Of a DNA stretch of 64,000 nt, positions 34,401 through 46,117 are shown in pieces. A program made the position numbers and the translations under genes. The DNA comes from Anaeramoeba flamelloides (lineage: Eukaryota; Metamonada; Anaeramoebidae), in the NCBI GenBank assembly GCA_027625915.1, contig JANTQA010000015.1:5671001-5735000 (forward strand). The letters are read 5' to 3'. Below the pieces are notes generated by a model. It made no database searches and had not been told where the DNA came from. It worked only from the letters and a program-made list of their open reading frames with translations. Positions within the stretch are counted from its first letter, which is position 1, and each line of letters starts with the position of its first letter.

Positions 34401-36315
34401 ATAAACAAATTTATGGTGAAAAAAACTCCTTAAGGATTGAATGATTAAATAATTATCTATAGATAATAATTTGAAAAAATCAAATGAAATATGATTCTGA
34501 ATTTCACTAATTTAAATTTCAAAAGTACATAAAAAACTTGAAAGTGAAAAATGGGATTTTGTTCAACTTGTTAAATGATATATAAAAATTCAGCTTTCGA
34601 AACAGTATTAATTTAAATAAATAACTTATTTCTTCCCTTCTTGTTTATTCTTAACATTTATTCTAATCAAAGTTTTCTTTCTAAAGAAAAAAAAAAAAAA
34701 AAAAAAAGGCATTGGGATACTGGTATTTGAATTAAAAATGTGAAAATATTTTATTCATTCATTTTTTTTTAAAGTGATAAATTCCAAGTATTAAGATTTA
34801 AGAATTGCTCCAAAAGAATGTGATCAATTTTTTAACACATTCAAAATTTAAATAACCGTACCTAAAATTTAGATAACATTCTAATTTTTTTCTAAAATAT
34901 TTCAAAACTCTTTTCATTTAATATCACCATTTAAAAAAGTGTAATCAAAATTTTTTTGTAAAAATATAGTAGATACAAATAATCCATATCGAAAACCTTT
35001 CACCCGTTACAAAAATTTAACTCATTTTTTTTTTTTCAGACTTTGGTATTTGAAGAGAGGAATTAATATGTGTTGATTTAGTTTAGATTTAAATTGGATT
35101 TTGAGGTTATATTTTGTATTAATATAAATGTTTAAAAAATATTGAAATGCTTTTGTTTCAAAAATTTCCTAATTATTAGTTCCAAATTTTGTGAAATAAA
35201 ATGATTGTTTCAAAATTCAACACTAGTGTAAATATAAATGTTGTAAAAAATAGAGTTTTTACAAATTTCGAGATCAATTATGAATTCCATGCATTTATTC
35301 AAATTTTGGTAATAGCAAATATAATATCTGATTCTCTTAATATACTAATAATAATTTCAATCACAAAAAATGGTTTGGTGAATACCAATCTTTCAATTTT
35401 TTATAAACAAATCATTTTTCAGTCAATGTATTGATATTTACCAAATGATTTTAAATTGAAGATCCCTTTGAGCTCATAAATCAAAACATAGGTTTCCTTT
35501 ACTATAACAATAATTTGGATAAATACATGTAACTCTTTATTTATCCCTAAAATTGCAAAAACTCTATTTTTTACAGCATTCCATATTTATACTTGGGAAA
35601 AAATAATCTTTTTTTGATTTTTTTTTGACAAAAAACTACAATTTAATCTTTTAGTATCTTCATAATTCTTTTTTAAAATTTATATTAAGACCCCTAGTTC
35701 TTTTATATATATTGTTGTCAGTTCTCTTGTACATGTTTCTTTTATTTCTACAGGAAGCCAATATTTTGTGCATGAGTTTATTATTATTAATGGGTTAAAT
35801 TTAAAAAACTTGGATAGTTACACCACCGTATCTATAAAATTTTCTACAAACCCTGATAAATCTAATTTTTTTAGGAATTTATTAGGAACTTTTTTAATCT
35901 AAACTTTTTAAAACAACTTTATAACAAATTAAATTGTTATTTTGTTTTATATATATATATAAATTCTCTATCATTTTTAATTAAAATTTCAAATAATATT
36001 CATAGAAGTATGAAGACTTATCAACACAGGATTATACCCGATGGAAAAAAGAAGTTGAAAAATACGAAAAACAAAAAAAAAATGAGAACCAAACACTTTT
36101 ACAAAATTTAACAAATAAAAGGAGTACAAGATCAATACAGAAGGTTAATAAAATAAAAAAAGTAAACTTTCCCAAAAAGCCTAAAAATGGATTTTATTTT
36201 TTTCAACATGAAATAACTAAGGACCTAATTCAAAATAATCAGACAAACGATTCTCAATTTTATCAACAGTTGATCCTGAAATGGAAAAATTTGGAAAAAA
36301 ATCACAAATCTGTTT

Positions 36316-36353
<38 letters not shown>

Positions 36354-39300
36354 TATTTTGTATATAATAATGTTTCTTGAAATTTTATTGGTTGTGTCAA
36401 TCTTTTATTTCCAATTTGACCGAATAAGTTCAACAATTTTTGAAATATTTTCAAAAGGAAAAATTCTCTTTGTGACTTTTAATCAGTATTTCCACAGTTT
36501 TCTGTTATTTGATCTTTTTTTTTTTTTTTTTTAGATTTAGTTGTTTTTTATTTTAATTTCAAGAAGTAATACACTTCTTTTCAATCAAATTATTAGAAAA
36601 AGTAACTTTTAAATGGAAAAAATTGTTTTTTTTACAATCGAAAATCTTTTCACAAGTTCACAGTGCAAAAATAATTTCTTAATATTTCATGATTTTTTGA
36701 TAAAAAAACACATTTTTAACCAAAAACTCATGAAATATCAATAAATTATTTTTACAAATGTGTTGATCACTTTTTTAAAAACAAAATATTGTTCGTATTT
36801 TAGAAAATATAAAATTAATAAAAAAGAAAAAAAACAATAAAAATGATCATTCTTCTTAGTTTAATTCAAGTATCCTTATCAATTTTTTGAAATAAAATTG
36901 TATTGTATCAGTGTATAAGCTATTTCCAAGAAAGTGGGACAAATTTATTTTAAAATATATTTATGTAACACATTCTTCAAAAAAGGATTTAAATATCCCA
37001 AATCCTTAACCACTATTTATAGATTCTTGATAATAATTCAATTTGTTTGTTAGTATTGTATTGCATAAATAAAATATATTAAAATTTCTAATCTCGATTT
37101 TATCTGATATTTTTTTAAGGTGAAAATTGGTGTTCATTATTTTCTTTTCATTTGAAAAAAGCATTTTCATAACTTGTATAATCCCAACAAAATTTATAAT
37201 TTATTAAAAACATATAACTGCGTTTTTGTGTTTAAAAAATCATTTATTCCCTTTCCATATTTCCGGTTTTTTATTGAAATTGGTCGTACATTGCTTTAAC
37301 CAAAAAAAGTACTATTTTTTTTTTCATTTTTTGGGAATATTTCAACTAACATGTTTTGAATTAAATACATAAGTGGTTGGGTCAATCGGAATAAATATTA
37401 AACTTAATTTGGTATAGTTGATTAATGATTATCATCACTAAAAAAGATTATTTTTTATGAAATGTAAAAAAAAATGCCCCACTTTTTTGGAAATACCTTA
37501 CATGTTTTCTCTATTTTTAGATTTTTTTATATGTTTTTTAAAATATAATTGTTTGTAAAATATAAGAAAATTGAATTATTATTAATAATAATAATAATAA
37601 TAATAAAGTTATTAACTTATTTTTTGGATGAACTGTAGTAAAAATAATAATATAGCAGTGAAAAAAATACCTGACATAAACATAATAGCTAACAAGGTTT
37701 TTAATTGTTAATATTAGTAAAATTGATGTGTAATTTCTTTTATTTTATATCAAATCCTTTTTATTTTTAACCAAATTTATTATAAACTAAGTAATAAACC
37801 CACCTAAAGTTCATTAAAGTAGTATGTATATTGAGTATTCAAGTAATTGTTTGATAACCAAAGTAGATCTACCTATTTTGAAAAGTGATAGAGTTTTAAA
37901 GGGGTTTTACTAGAGCTTTGAAAAAGATAATTTTTATTCTTTTTTTTTTATTGATTGAATATTGTTTTGAACAAGTGTAATTTAATTAATCATCATTCTA
38001 ATAAGTTGGACATTTTATAATTTTATAAATTTGAAAAGTTTGGTTCTTAAATAAAAGAATTTAATTTAAAATATTTGCAATTATAAACAATTTTACTAAT
38101 ATTAACAATTAAAAATCTTGTTAGGTATTATTTTCATGCCAGGTATTTTTTTCTCTACTATAAACAATAATAAATGAAAATTTTACTTTCTTTAAAATTC
38201 AAATTAAAGAGAAAAGTTTGGATTAATTTTAGTTTCTCAAATAACGAATCAGTCCCTTTTTACTTTCTTGAGAATTTTTTTTTATTTTTTTTTTTTTATA
38301 ATTTTTTTTTCCATTTTTTTATAGATTTAAAACCGATATTCATTTCTTATTTAGTCTCAAAGAATGATCAAAAAAAGAAGTAATTCCGAATTTAATACCA
38401 ATGATACCACAAAAGTGAAATAAGGATTAAATAGTTAATAGTAATATTTATTTTAACAATTCAGATTTTCTTTTTAGAAAGAATTATTTTTTAGAATTAT
38501 TCTTAAGGGTTTTATTTGATAGATAGATTTTCAAATAAATATTCAAATAGCAATCGAACTTCAGTTTAGTTTCTGATTTATAATTTCATTTGAAGTTAAA
38601 ATGTTGAGTGAAAAAAAAGAAAAAATAATTTATTTTCAAATGATTTATTCTCAACAGTTATTGAATTCTTATTTATTCTCATTAAATTTTCATTGATTGT
38701 TCTGTAATTACTTTTTTTTTTTTTTTTGAAAAGTAGATTGTATTTTCAAATTTCTCTTTTTTTTTTTCAAAAACTGTTTTTAAATTTATAAAAAGAATAA
38801 TTTTTGATCAAACTCCTAAAGCGATTTTTTTTGAGAAGTGAAAACAATTGTTTGTTTTGTCTCTCATCTAAAAACGGATGTGAAAATTGTTTCATTTTCA
38901 TTTAACCACGATTTCTGATCAAACCTTTAATTACATTATTTGATTATCATTTCTTTGAAACCCAAAAAAGATGTTATTACAAAAAACAAAGACACAAGTG
39001 CAAATATGAATGTTGTAAAAAATAGAGTTTTTTTCAATTTTAGAGATAAATAAAGAGTTCCATGTAATTACCCAATATTTTGTCATAGTAAACGAAACCT
39101 CTGTTTTTATTTGTGAGCTCAAAGGGGTTTTAAATTGAAAATCATTTGGTAAATATCAATACATTGTCTGAAAAATGATTTTTTTTTTAAATAATGAAGG
39201 ATTGGTATTTACCAAACGATTTTTTGATTAAAATTATTATTAGTCTATTAATATAATTGGATATTATATTTAGTATTACTGAATTGTGGGTAATTGCATG

Positions 39301-41844
39301 GAACTCTTTCTTAATCTCGAAAAGTGTAAAAAACTCTATTTTTTACAACATTCATATTTACTCTTGTGGAATTGGAAGACAAGATTTGGAAAAAAAAGAA
39401 CAGAAATCACAGAACCCAAGAAAATCATTTTACATTTTAAGAGAAAATAGAAACACCTTGTTTCTATCGATCAAAAAAACTCAAAAAATGAAACCATAAA
39501 CTTTTGGATTAACTCTGTATAAAAAAATCTACTTTATTTCAAAAAAAAAATATTTATTTATTTTAAACTTGAAAAAAATTGAATTTCTTGATTCAAAGAA
39601 TAGTTCAAATCAATTTTTTCTCTTTGTTTAATTAAATAAATATGAGTAAAAAACGAAACCATTAAAATAAAAATATTCCCAAAATAATTTTTTAAAACCT
39701 GGAAAATTCAACTAATAATCCAAAGAAATACTTTCTAATTTGATTATTTTTAATCAATAATTAATTCCTCAATCTTAATTCTAGGGTTATTAATAACCCT
39801 AGAATTAGATTTATCAATAGAATTTACTGTTATTTCTTAAATTTTTTAAAGATTTTCCAACAAATAATACTAATTCCAATTAATAATTCTAATAAAAAAA
39901 AATTAATAGATATTCTCAAATAACTGATTTTAATATAATAAAAGTTCATTGTTTATACTCTTAATATTTGAAAAAAGATTCTTAACTAATCTTTTAAATT
40001 TCAAGATATGTAAATATATATTTGTGAATAAAACAAATGATCAATTTTTTTTTAGATCTTCAAGGATTCAATATTTCATTTATTTTTTTTTCTTGTATTA
40101 ATAAAATAAAATTAAAAGTTCCAAGTGTATTCGTTCATACAAAATCCTAGGAATTACTAAAGTGAGATTTTCAAAAAATAAAAATTTTATTACAAATTTT
40201 TCGTTTTTAGTTTTGGATCCAAAAAAATCTAACAAAAAGGGGTCAAGATTTCATTTACTGAAAAATTAAATTGGAAAAAAATGGAATTCTTGAAAAAATG
40301 TCAACTCATTTCTCGAAAGTTGATAAATGAAGTTTTTTATCAGGTCTAATCGTCTCCTTTTAATCAATTACTTTATTACTTTTGGGTGATGGTAAATAAG
40401 ATTTACTAGTCCCTTAATATCAAAAAATGATCAAGTTAAAATTGAATTCTTTTTGTTGAATGAATAAAAAGAAATAATATGAAAGATTCAATTGCTTTTA
40501 ATAATGTAAATAAATATTCCTTAAAAAAAACAAAAAATCAATTCTTTATTTATTTGTTTTTTCCAAATTCTTAAATTTCTTCAATTTGAAATAAATTGTT
40601 TTCTATCAGTACACAATGCATTTAATTCAAGTGTAGGTCATTCTAGAACCACACTTATATATAACTTCCTATAAATGATTTTGTTAAAGTTAACTCATTT
40701 AAAAAATCAAGAAAAAAAAACCAACTCTTTCAAGATCTCAAAAAGTACCAATGAGAGTGACTTTAAAACCGACACAGTTGAATTCAAAATTATAAAGTTC
40801 AATGAAATCAAAAATGCACTTGTGAAAAGATTATTACTTTTCATAAGAAAATGTTTTTATTCGTTTTCATTTCTTATTTTTAGAAATATATCTCAAGTAT
40901 GATACTGGTTTGTTTTTAATTGAGAGTGAGAATTCAAAAATAAAGACAAAAATTTTTTTTCACTATAATAAAATCTATACTTGTATATCGATTCATGAAC
41001 CAACCAAATAAAATAAACATGTTACATTCTAAATATTTATCACAACACATTATAATACTTTGAAAATATTGATGGTACATTAAAAAAGTAAGATAAAAAA
41101 AACAATTATATCTTTATTGGCGAAATTGTTTTTTTTTTTTTCATTTTTTATTTTTCCAAAAATAAACTAAAATTCCAAATTTTCAATACACCTTGAAAAG
41201 CTAAAAGAATAATAATACAATTTCAAAAAAATTCGAAATAATTTTTATTTTTGAAAAATATTGTAAATCTTTTTTTCATTTTTTTGATTATTCATTTTAT
41301 TTTTTGAATTAAGTAACCTTTTTCTTTCGATCAATAATTTTTTCGAACAGTTGATCAAAGGTTAACATTCAGTTGTTCCAAATAGGAAAATCAAATAAAA
41401 TTAGTTAATGGTATCTTAACATTTGATCGATCAATATTCCTAATGAAATTTAAACAATTTTACAAATATATTTTTTTGTTTGCTATATCTAAATTTTTTA
41501 TAACACACCGATAATTTATTATTATTACTAATTCTTTATTGATTATTTTTTTGTGAGTTTTGTGACTTATAAACAATTGTAAAACATTTCAATTAGTGAA
41601 TCGTTCTAATTTTATATTTTTCGAGAATTCATTAAATAACATTTTTTTTAAAAAAAAATATGAATTTTGGTATGTTAAAAATTGTCAATTGGGGTTGAGA
41701 TCAATATTGTTTCGAAAATGGTATTGATAAAAGAATAATTAATCTTTATTGTATTTTGTAGCAAATATATTTATAAATTATTATATTTTACTTCCTTAAA
41801 TGGTTTATCAAAATTATTATTGCAACTTAAATTTTAATTAATTC

Positions 41845-41878
<34 letters not shown>

Positions 41879-42163
41879 CATTTTACAACCAAAAAGATCT
41901 CAATAAAATCTTTTTTATTTTATTATTTTTTTGAAAAATAAATTCTCAAGCTTTTTCAATTTTCATTTCATTTTAATTCTTTAAATTTAATCTTAATTTT
42001 CTTTTTATTCCTATAGAAATATGAAAAAATGGCTAAACAAGATAGGATTAGATTTGAGAAAGAAATAAAGATTTATCACAAATCAAATCAGCTCTTAATA
42101 GGTAGTGACAATTCTTCATTAACTTCGTCTTATTCTGATTCATCAGATTATGAATATCATTAA
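28430..42163 (+). CDS. Tandem HMG-box protein, 3 exons with giant introns
   Basis: Nuclear DNA-bending/chromatin protein of 219 residues. Exons: 28430-28636, 36006-36311, 42017-42163; both introns GT-AG, phase 0. Box 1 (about residues 23-91) begins RRPRSSFVYFMQTNRETV, continues with FRQISSLLGKMWREL in exon 1 and ends KYEDLSTQDYTRWKKEVEKY in exon 2. A basic linker follows. Box 2 (about 125-195) begins FPKKPKNGFYFFQHEI in exon 2 and ends KYEKMAKQDRIRFEKEIKIY in exon 3. The tail is short and Ser/Asp-rich and ends DYEYH, like the acidic tails of HMGB proteins. Both boxes are cut nine residues after the conserved Trp, just before KYE. The start ATG follows in-frame stops. Box 2 lacks some consensus hydrophobics and may bind DNA weakly. 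The exon chain rests on domain continuity, which is convincing; no transcript was seen. Confidence 0.87.
29394..30120. repeat. Left arm of a 3.4 kb inverted duplication
   Basis: Read in reverse complement, this 727 bp arm matches 32121-32832 along its length. Shared blocks include TTATCAACTTTGGTCTTTAT, CACTTTTAAATCTGTACAAA, ATGAAATTTCTTTTCATTTT and AAAAAAATCACTGTTG. Identity is high but not perfect, so the duplication is old. The arms could be long TIRs of one element or two opposed copies of one repeat. Confidence 0.8.
30312..30722. mobile_element. Hairpin TIR element of about 410 bp
   Basis: The left side (AAAAAGTGATGTCTTAATAT, then TTTGAGTTTTTTTATTA) and right side are inverted copies. 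Pairing continues inward through AAAACTTTTCCT and GGATTCTAATATCAAAAAA, giving arms near 150 bp. A 96-codon reverse-strand frame inside is a by-product of the palindrome. It lies between the arms of the larger inverted duplication. Confidence 0.65.
32121..32832. repeat. Right arm of the 3.4 kb inverted duplication
   Basis: Inverted partner of 29394-30120. Similarity fades beyond CAAAAACACAGTTAT on the inner side and beyond AAATGAGTGAAAAAAAA on the outer side. No reading frame is conserved well between the two arms. Confidence 0.8.
33313..33458 (-). pseudogene. Orphan exon-like segment, unrecognised
   Basis: On the reverse strand an open frame reads DISVVEANPLSPTRMLCSVD, then ILDGQPYIFISKNIESWVPL, ending GLSKLKPQ and a stop. 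It is preceded by TTTTAG, a good acceptor, and its composition is far less AT-rich than its surroundings. No partner exon was found upstream on that strand. It may be the last exon of a nested gene, or a relic of a gene or mobile element. The family is unknown to me. Confidence 0.35.
33621..33710. repeat. Perfect 20 bp hairpin
   Basis: TACATTTCGAGACAAATTTA at 33621-33640 is repeated exactly in inverted form at 33691-33710, with a 50 bp loop. It is probably the core of a small fold-back element. Confidence 0.8.
35221..35595. mobile_element. MITE family 5, copy 1 (about 375 bp)
   Basis: Both ends carry AATGTTGTAAAAAATAGAG-type sequence in inverted orientation, with TIRs of about 90 bp. The interior matches 38993-39368 in reverse orientation (blocks AAATCATTTGGTAAATATCA and GAGCTCAAAGGG read from that copy). 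The outermost bases are approximate and no clear target duplication is seen, so the superfamily is unassigned. Confidence 0.75.
36918..37498 (-). mobile_element. MITE family 2, copy C (581 bp)
   Basis: TA-flanked, inverted relative to copies A and B. Its right end is the complement of AGGTATTTCCAAAAAAGT. The interior includes ATTTTATCTGATAT and CAGTTTTTTATTGAAATTG-like blocks matching the complement of copies A and B. Confidence 0.85.
37655..38158. mobile_element. MITE family 1, copy 2 (504 bp)
   Basis: TA-flanked full-length relative of 7841-8340, with ends GCAGTGAAAAAAATACC and, in complement, GTAGAGAAAAAAATACC. The interior is collinear (CACCTAAAGT, TTGTTTTGAACAAGTGT, ATCATCATTCTAATAAG-like). 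It is more diverged at the termini than copy 1. Confidence 0.85.
38993..39368. mobile_element. MITE family 5, copy 2 (376 bp)
   Basis: Ends CACAAGTGCAAATATGAATG and the matching inverted end CACAAGAGTAAATATGAATG, followed by TTGTAAAAAATAGAG. The TIRs are about 85 bp. It is inverted relative to copy 1 at 35221-35595. Confidence 0.8.
39776..39807. repeat. Perfect 32 bp palindrome with no loop
   Basis: Half-site TAATTCTAGGGTTATT joined directly to its exact reverse complement. It could extrude as a cruciform. The half-site contains TAGGGTTA, resembling common eukaryotic telomere repeats, but as a single unit. Confidence 0.95.
40560..40830 (+). repeat. Fragment of the repeat in the 704 bp TIR element
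   Basis: Collinear with 14690-14935: shared TTAAATTTCTT, AAATTGTTTTCTA, GATCTCAAAAAG and CGACACAGTTG / CAACACAGTTG blocks. The element termini were not recognised here, so this is a truncated or decayed copy. Confidence 0.6.
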
Positions 42164-45100
42164 TTAATTTAATTATATACACACGAAATTTTTTTGTATA
42201 AAATTTTAAAAAATAAAATTTTTTTGTTTCGGATTTGTATTTAAAACAATAAAATCAATTTTTTTTTTAGCAAATATCAAATATTGTTTATAATTTTTTT
42301 TTTGAACAAAATTTGAAAATTAAATATTTTATCCTATTTGGTGAATTGATATTAAAACAAAATTCCCATCACAATCACAACAAAAAAGAATTCAGAAAAT
42401 CACTAGAAGATAAATATAATTAACCCATCTAGATTTTAATAATGCAAAAAATAATTTTTAATCAAGTTACTCTTTCCATTTTAGTAACTGTTTTTTCAAT
42501 AGCAAAGTTTAAATTGAATCTCATAAATTAATGATATCAAGATATTTTATTTTTGGAATTACTATACAAAATAAAAGATAATGAATTTTAGGCAAAAATT
42601 CCAAACACATACAAAATACTTTTGGGTATAAAAAAAAAACAAAAAAATAGATCTTTTTTTCAAGGCATTTATAACCCGTTGTTTTTTTCAATGCTTTACA
42701 ATTTCTTGTTTTATTAAAATTATTTTTTTCAATCTCTAAATGTCACTTAAAAACTCACACTTTGCCGATAATAATAAAAAATCCACGTTATATATATTGA
42801 CGGAAGAAGTCTAAATTACACTTTAGAAGTCCTTTAACTTAAATTTCCTCAAAGGTAATTAAAGCGTAAAATTATAGATTTCACGATTGTTCAAGTATAA
42901 GACACACCCAATTTTTTTTATGTTTAAAAAGCAAAAACAAAGAATTGAAAAGAAAAAAGGAAAAAAGAAAAAAAAAATTGAAATTTAAAAAGGGTTTATA
43001 AGAAGCGACTGATAAAAAATCAAAAAAAACAATGCTATATTTAATTAAGGACTCCCAAAATCACAGTCACAAGTATTTTGGTTGATTTATTTTAATTTGA
43101 TAATTGATAATGATTGTTCACTAGGGTTTTGTTGTTTAATTTTTATAATTTCTTTTTTTTTTTTTTGATCTTATTTGCTTTAAATACAAGTATTCATTTG
43201 TATTTTGCTTTTTAACTTTTATTTTCAAGTTACTCATACTTTCGTGTTTCAGTGTTTCACAGTATTAGTAGGTAACCACTTGATCTTTTTCCATTTGTAA
43301 CTCTTCTTCCCAATATTAAGAAGATTCAGCTAGAGGAAAAATAGAAAAAATCAGAAATCCATGTTATATTTCATAAAAAAAATTATTCTTTTACTTATTC
43401 TGATTATTTTATTGTTAAACAAGTGATAATTTTAATCTAATAAAAAAAAAATATAATGATATAATGTTTTATTTTCAAAAAAACACACAAATAATAAAGT
43501 TAATAAAAAATTTTGTTATATATAGACAAATGAAAACTAAAATTTATTCGAACTTTTATGAAAGCCTTCTTTATGATTTTGGTATTTTTTTTATCTTTTC
43601 TTTTGGTTAATGTTTACTATTTCCTTATTTTAATTAAATAAAAATGAAATAGACTTTTAGATTTATTAGTATTATACAATTAATAATTTACAATAATATT
43701 AGTTAATTTGGAGTTCCAAACATTTTTTTTTTTTAAATTGAATTTGTAAAAAAAAAAAAAAAAAAAAGAAAAAAAAGGCAAAAGGAAAAGAAGAAAAAAA
43801 AAGCAAAAAGCAAAAAACAAATTTACTAAAAGAGAAAAAATGTTCTGATTCAAAAATTGAAAATTTATTTTGACAAGAATAATGATTTAAAATCATAGAA
43901 TATGTTTTATTTCTTCAAGAAAACTGGTAATGCTTTGACTGTAAAAGAATTAAGTTATTTATTTATAAACCAATTGTCAATTTACGTAATATAAAAGATT
44001 TAAGTAGTCTAATATACAAATTATTTGCTAATAAATTATATTTAAATAATTATTTACAATTGTTCTAAGTTTCTTTTGCCGTTTTCAGTTCATATTTTAA
44101 ATGTGAATTTTTTTCTAAAAAAATTCCCATTTATTTAATCTTAGATAAATCTTGTAATATTTCTGTTTTGTCTCTATTAGTTTTTAATCCAAATTGATTA
44201 ATTATTTGATATATTAATAATAATTTTCTATTTATTTAATTTATATTTCCTTTTATAATTAAAATTAAATTATCTACAAACATATGGCAATGTTTTTTTG
44301 ATGGTATTATTTTATATAAAATAAAGTGTGAAATAAGATCAAATAAAATAGGAGATAATGAGTTTCCTTTTGGATTATACCGAGTCCTTCTCCTTGATAA
44401 TATTTTAAACAAAAAATTTTAAGGATAATTTTATTTAAAATAAACTTTTTTATTGTTTTTCTAATTATTTTAAAATTTATTAAATCAAAACATTTAACTA
44501 TATCAATAATTATAATATAAGTTATATCATTTTCATTTTCATTTTTTGATTTTATTTCATTAGATATAATTTTTGGATAGTTTATCTTCTTTTTTTAAAA
44601 CATATTGAGTCAAAATATTTATATATATCATTCATTTTAATATGCATTATACCATTCCCATTTGGATAAAAAATAAAATATTTCTATTCTTTTTTACTTT
44701 CATAATATCAAAATATGAAAAATACAATACAGAAAATAGATTTTTTAGATAATTTACTAATATACCAAAATTTATAACTCTGGCAACACTGTTGAGAATT
44801 TTTTCATTTTTTTTGATTTGTAGATTTTGATAAGATGGTCTAAATTTAGTTTACAAGGTTAAAATCAGGAAATCAGTATAAATTTGATGACTAATTCTTA
44901 TTTATTTTCAAATAGAGATAATTTAAGGTAAAACACGAAAAGGTGTTTTGGGGTGGTATCAAATTCTTCTATAATTCTCATAGTTTAGACGAAAGATGGT
45001 TTTTAGATCAACTTTACTTCTCAATTATTTTTTTTTTAAAAAAAAATTCTTGATATTTTTTTGGAAATTATAATTTTCATTAAAATTATTGAAGGTAAGA

Positions 45101-46117
45101 ACCCTTAAAATATTTCCCACAACAAGAACTCAACCTAATTTATATTAAAACCAACTATTGAGCTTTACAATCTATTTTGCAGAAAAAAAAAAAAAAAAAG
45201 TAACCCAAAAATTAACCATATCTTTTCAGTGCAACATTAATGGTATTGACATAATAAGTGGGAAAAAATTTAAAAAAGTATATACTATTCTGAAAAGGAG
45301 TTGTTGAGAACTTTTATTTTTGAAAAAAAAAAAAATAACATAAATAAAAAAACCTAAAGAAAATACCGCTTTTAATTATCAGGATTTTTTGAATGTGTAA
45401 GGGACAATGGGCTAATCCAAGAAATCCAATGATCAAAACTCACAGTACATCTAATCTTTCAAAAGTTATAGTTGTTTATTAAGAAAATATTGACAAATAT
45501 CGTCATTTTTTTGTCTAGTAAAATATAGTTATTGTTCTTTTTCATTCTCATGTTTCACTAATCAAGTATGTTCAAGTTTATGTATCGAATAATATCTTTT
45601 TTAATATTTTCTTCAAAAATAAACATAATAAGTTTTTTTCCCTAATTGAAGCAATCTTTAAAGCAAAAATTACCTTCACAATAAAAACGAGATTGGATCA
45701 ACGAGTATAAAGACAAAGGTATAAATTTCCAACCTTCCCCTTAATAATTAATATTCAATTAAACGAAAATTAAACGTGATGAAATTTGGTTGTTTTGTTT
45801 TTTGTTTTAATCTTTCAAACACTGTTATTTTTAAAGTGGTGTTTTGTTTTCAAAGGACAGTCACATAAGTAAAAAAAATATTAGAAATTGAAAAATTTTA
45901 AGATCAAAATAATATTAAAAAAAGGTTTGATAGATTGTTTTTTGTACTAAATTTGTGGTGATAAAAAAGAACAAAATTCCAGGTTTTAAAAACAAACAAA
46001 ACAAAATTGAAATTACTCTCTTGTAAAGAAAACATGGGAATTTACAAATAGTTTTTGGCATCATCATTTTTTTACTTTATTTTTTAATAGTTACGTAATC
46101 TTGATCTCTGCTGTGAA
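42164..46117. other. Intergenic region, HMG-box gene to WDR12
   Basis: Four kb between two forward genes. Apart from the LINE reverse-transcriptase relic (44100-44700) it shows A/T runs (an A/G-rich, A-dominated run near 43747-43805) and no exon. The final 100 bases are presumably the WDR12 promoter and leader. Confidence 0.6.
44100..44700 (-). mobile_element. Decayed LINE reverse-transcriptase fragment
   Basis: The reverse strand, in shifting frames, shows the order expected of a non-LTR retrotransposon RT: IIDIVKCFDLINFKII (motif A, like DieKAFD), YYQGEGLG then DSLSPILFDLI-type sequence (motif B, QGD-PLSP), MFVDNLILI (motif C, the YADD site read here as FVDN) and GLKTNRDKTEIL (motif D/E). 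Frames are interrupted and the active-site DD is degraded, so the copy is dead. It is much diverged. Confidence 0.75.

Larger units (their letters stand above)
28637..36005 (+). other. 7.4 kb intron 1 of the HMG-box gene
   Basis: Donor GTAAAC follows the KSKKK codons and acceptor ATAG precedes AAGTATGAAGAC. It contains inverted arms of about 0.7 kb (29394-30120 and 32121-32832), a hairpin element (30312-30722), an exon-like reverse-strand segment (33313-33458), a perfect 20 bp hairpin (33621-33710), a cluster of TTATAACA motifs (34205-34370) and a family 5 MITE (35221-35595). The rest is A/T runs without recognisable exons. Confidence 0.85.
36312..42016 (+). other. 5.7 kb intron 2 of the HMG-box gene
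   Basis: The donor is GTTTG immediately followed by a run of about 32 T, and the acceptor is CTATAG. It contains MITEs of three families (36918-37498, 37655-38158, 38993-39368), a perfect 32 bp palindrome (39776-39807) and a repeat fragment (40560-40830). No exon is recognisable in 40870-42016. Confidence 0.85.
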
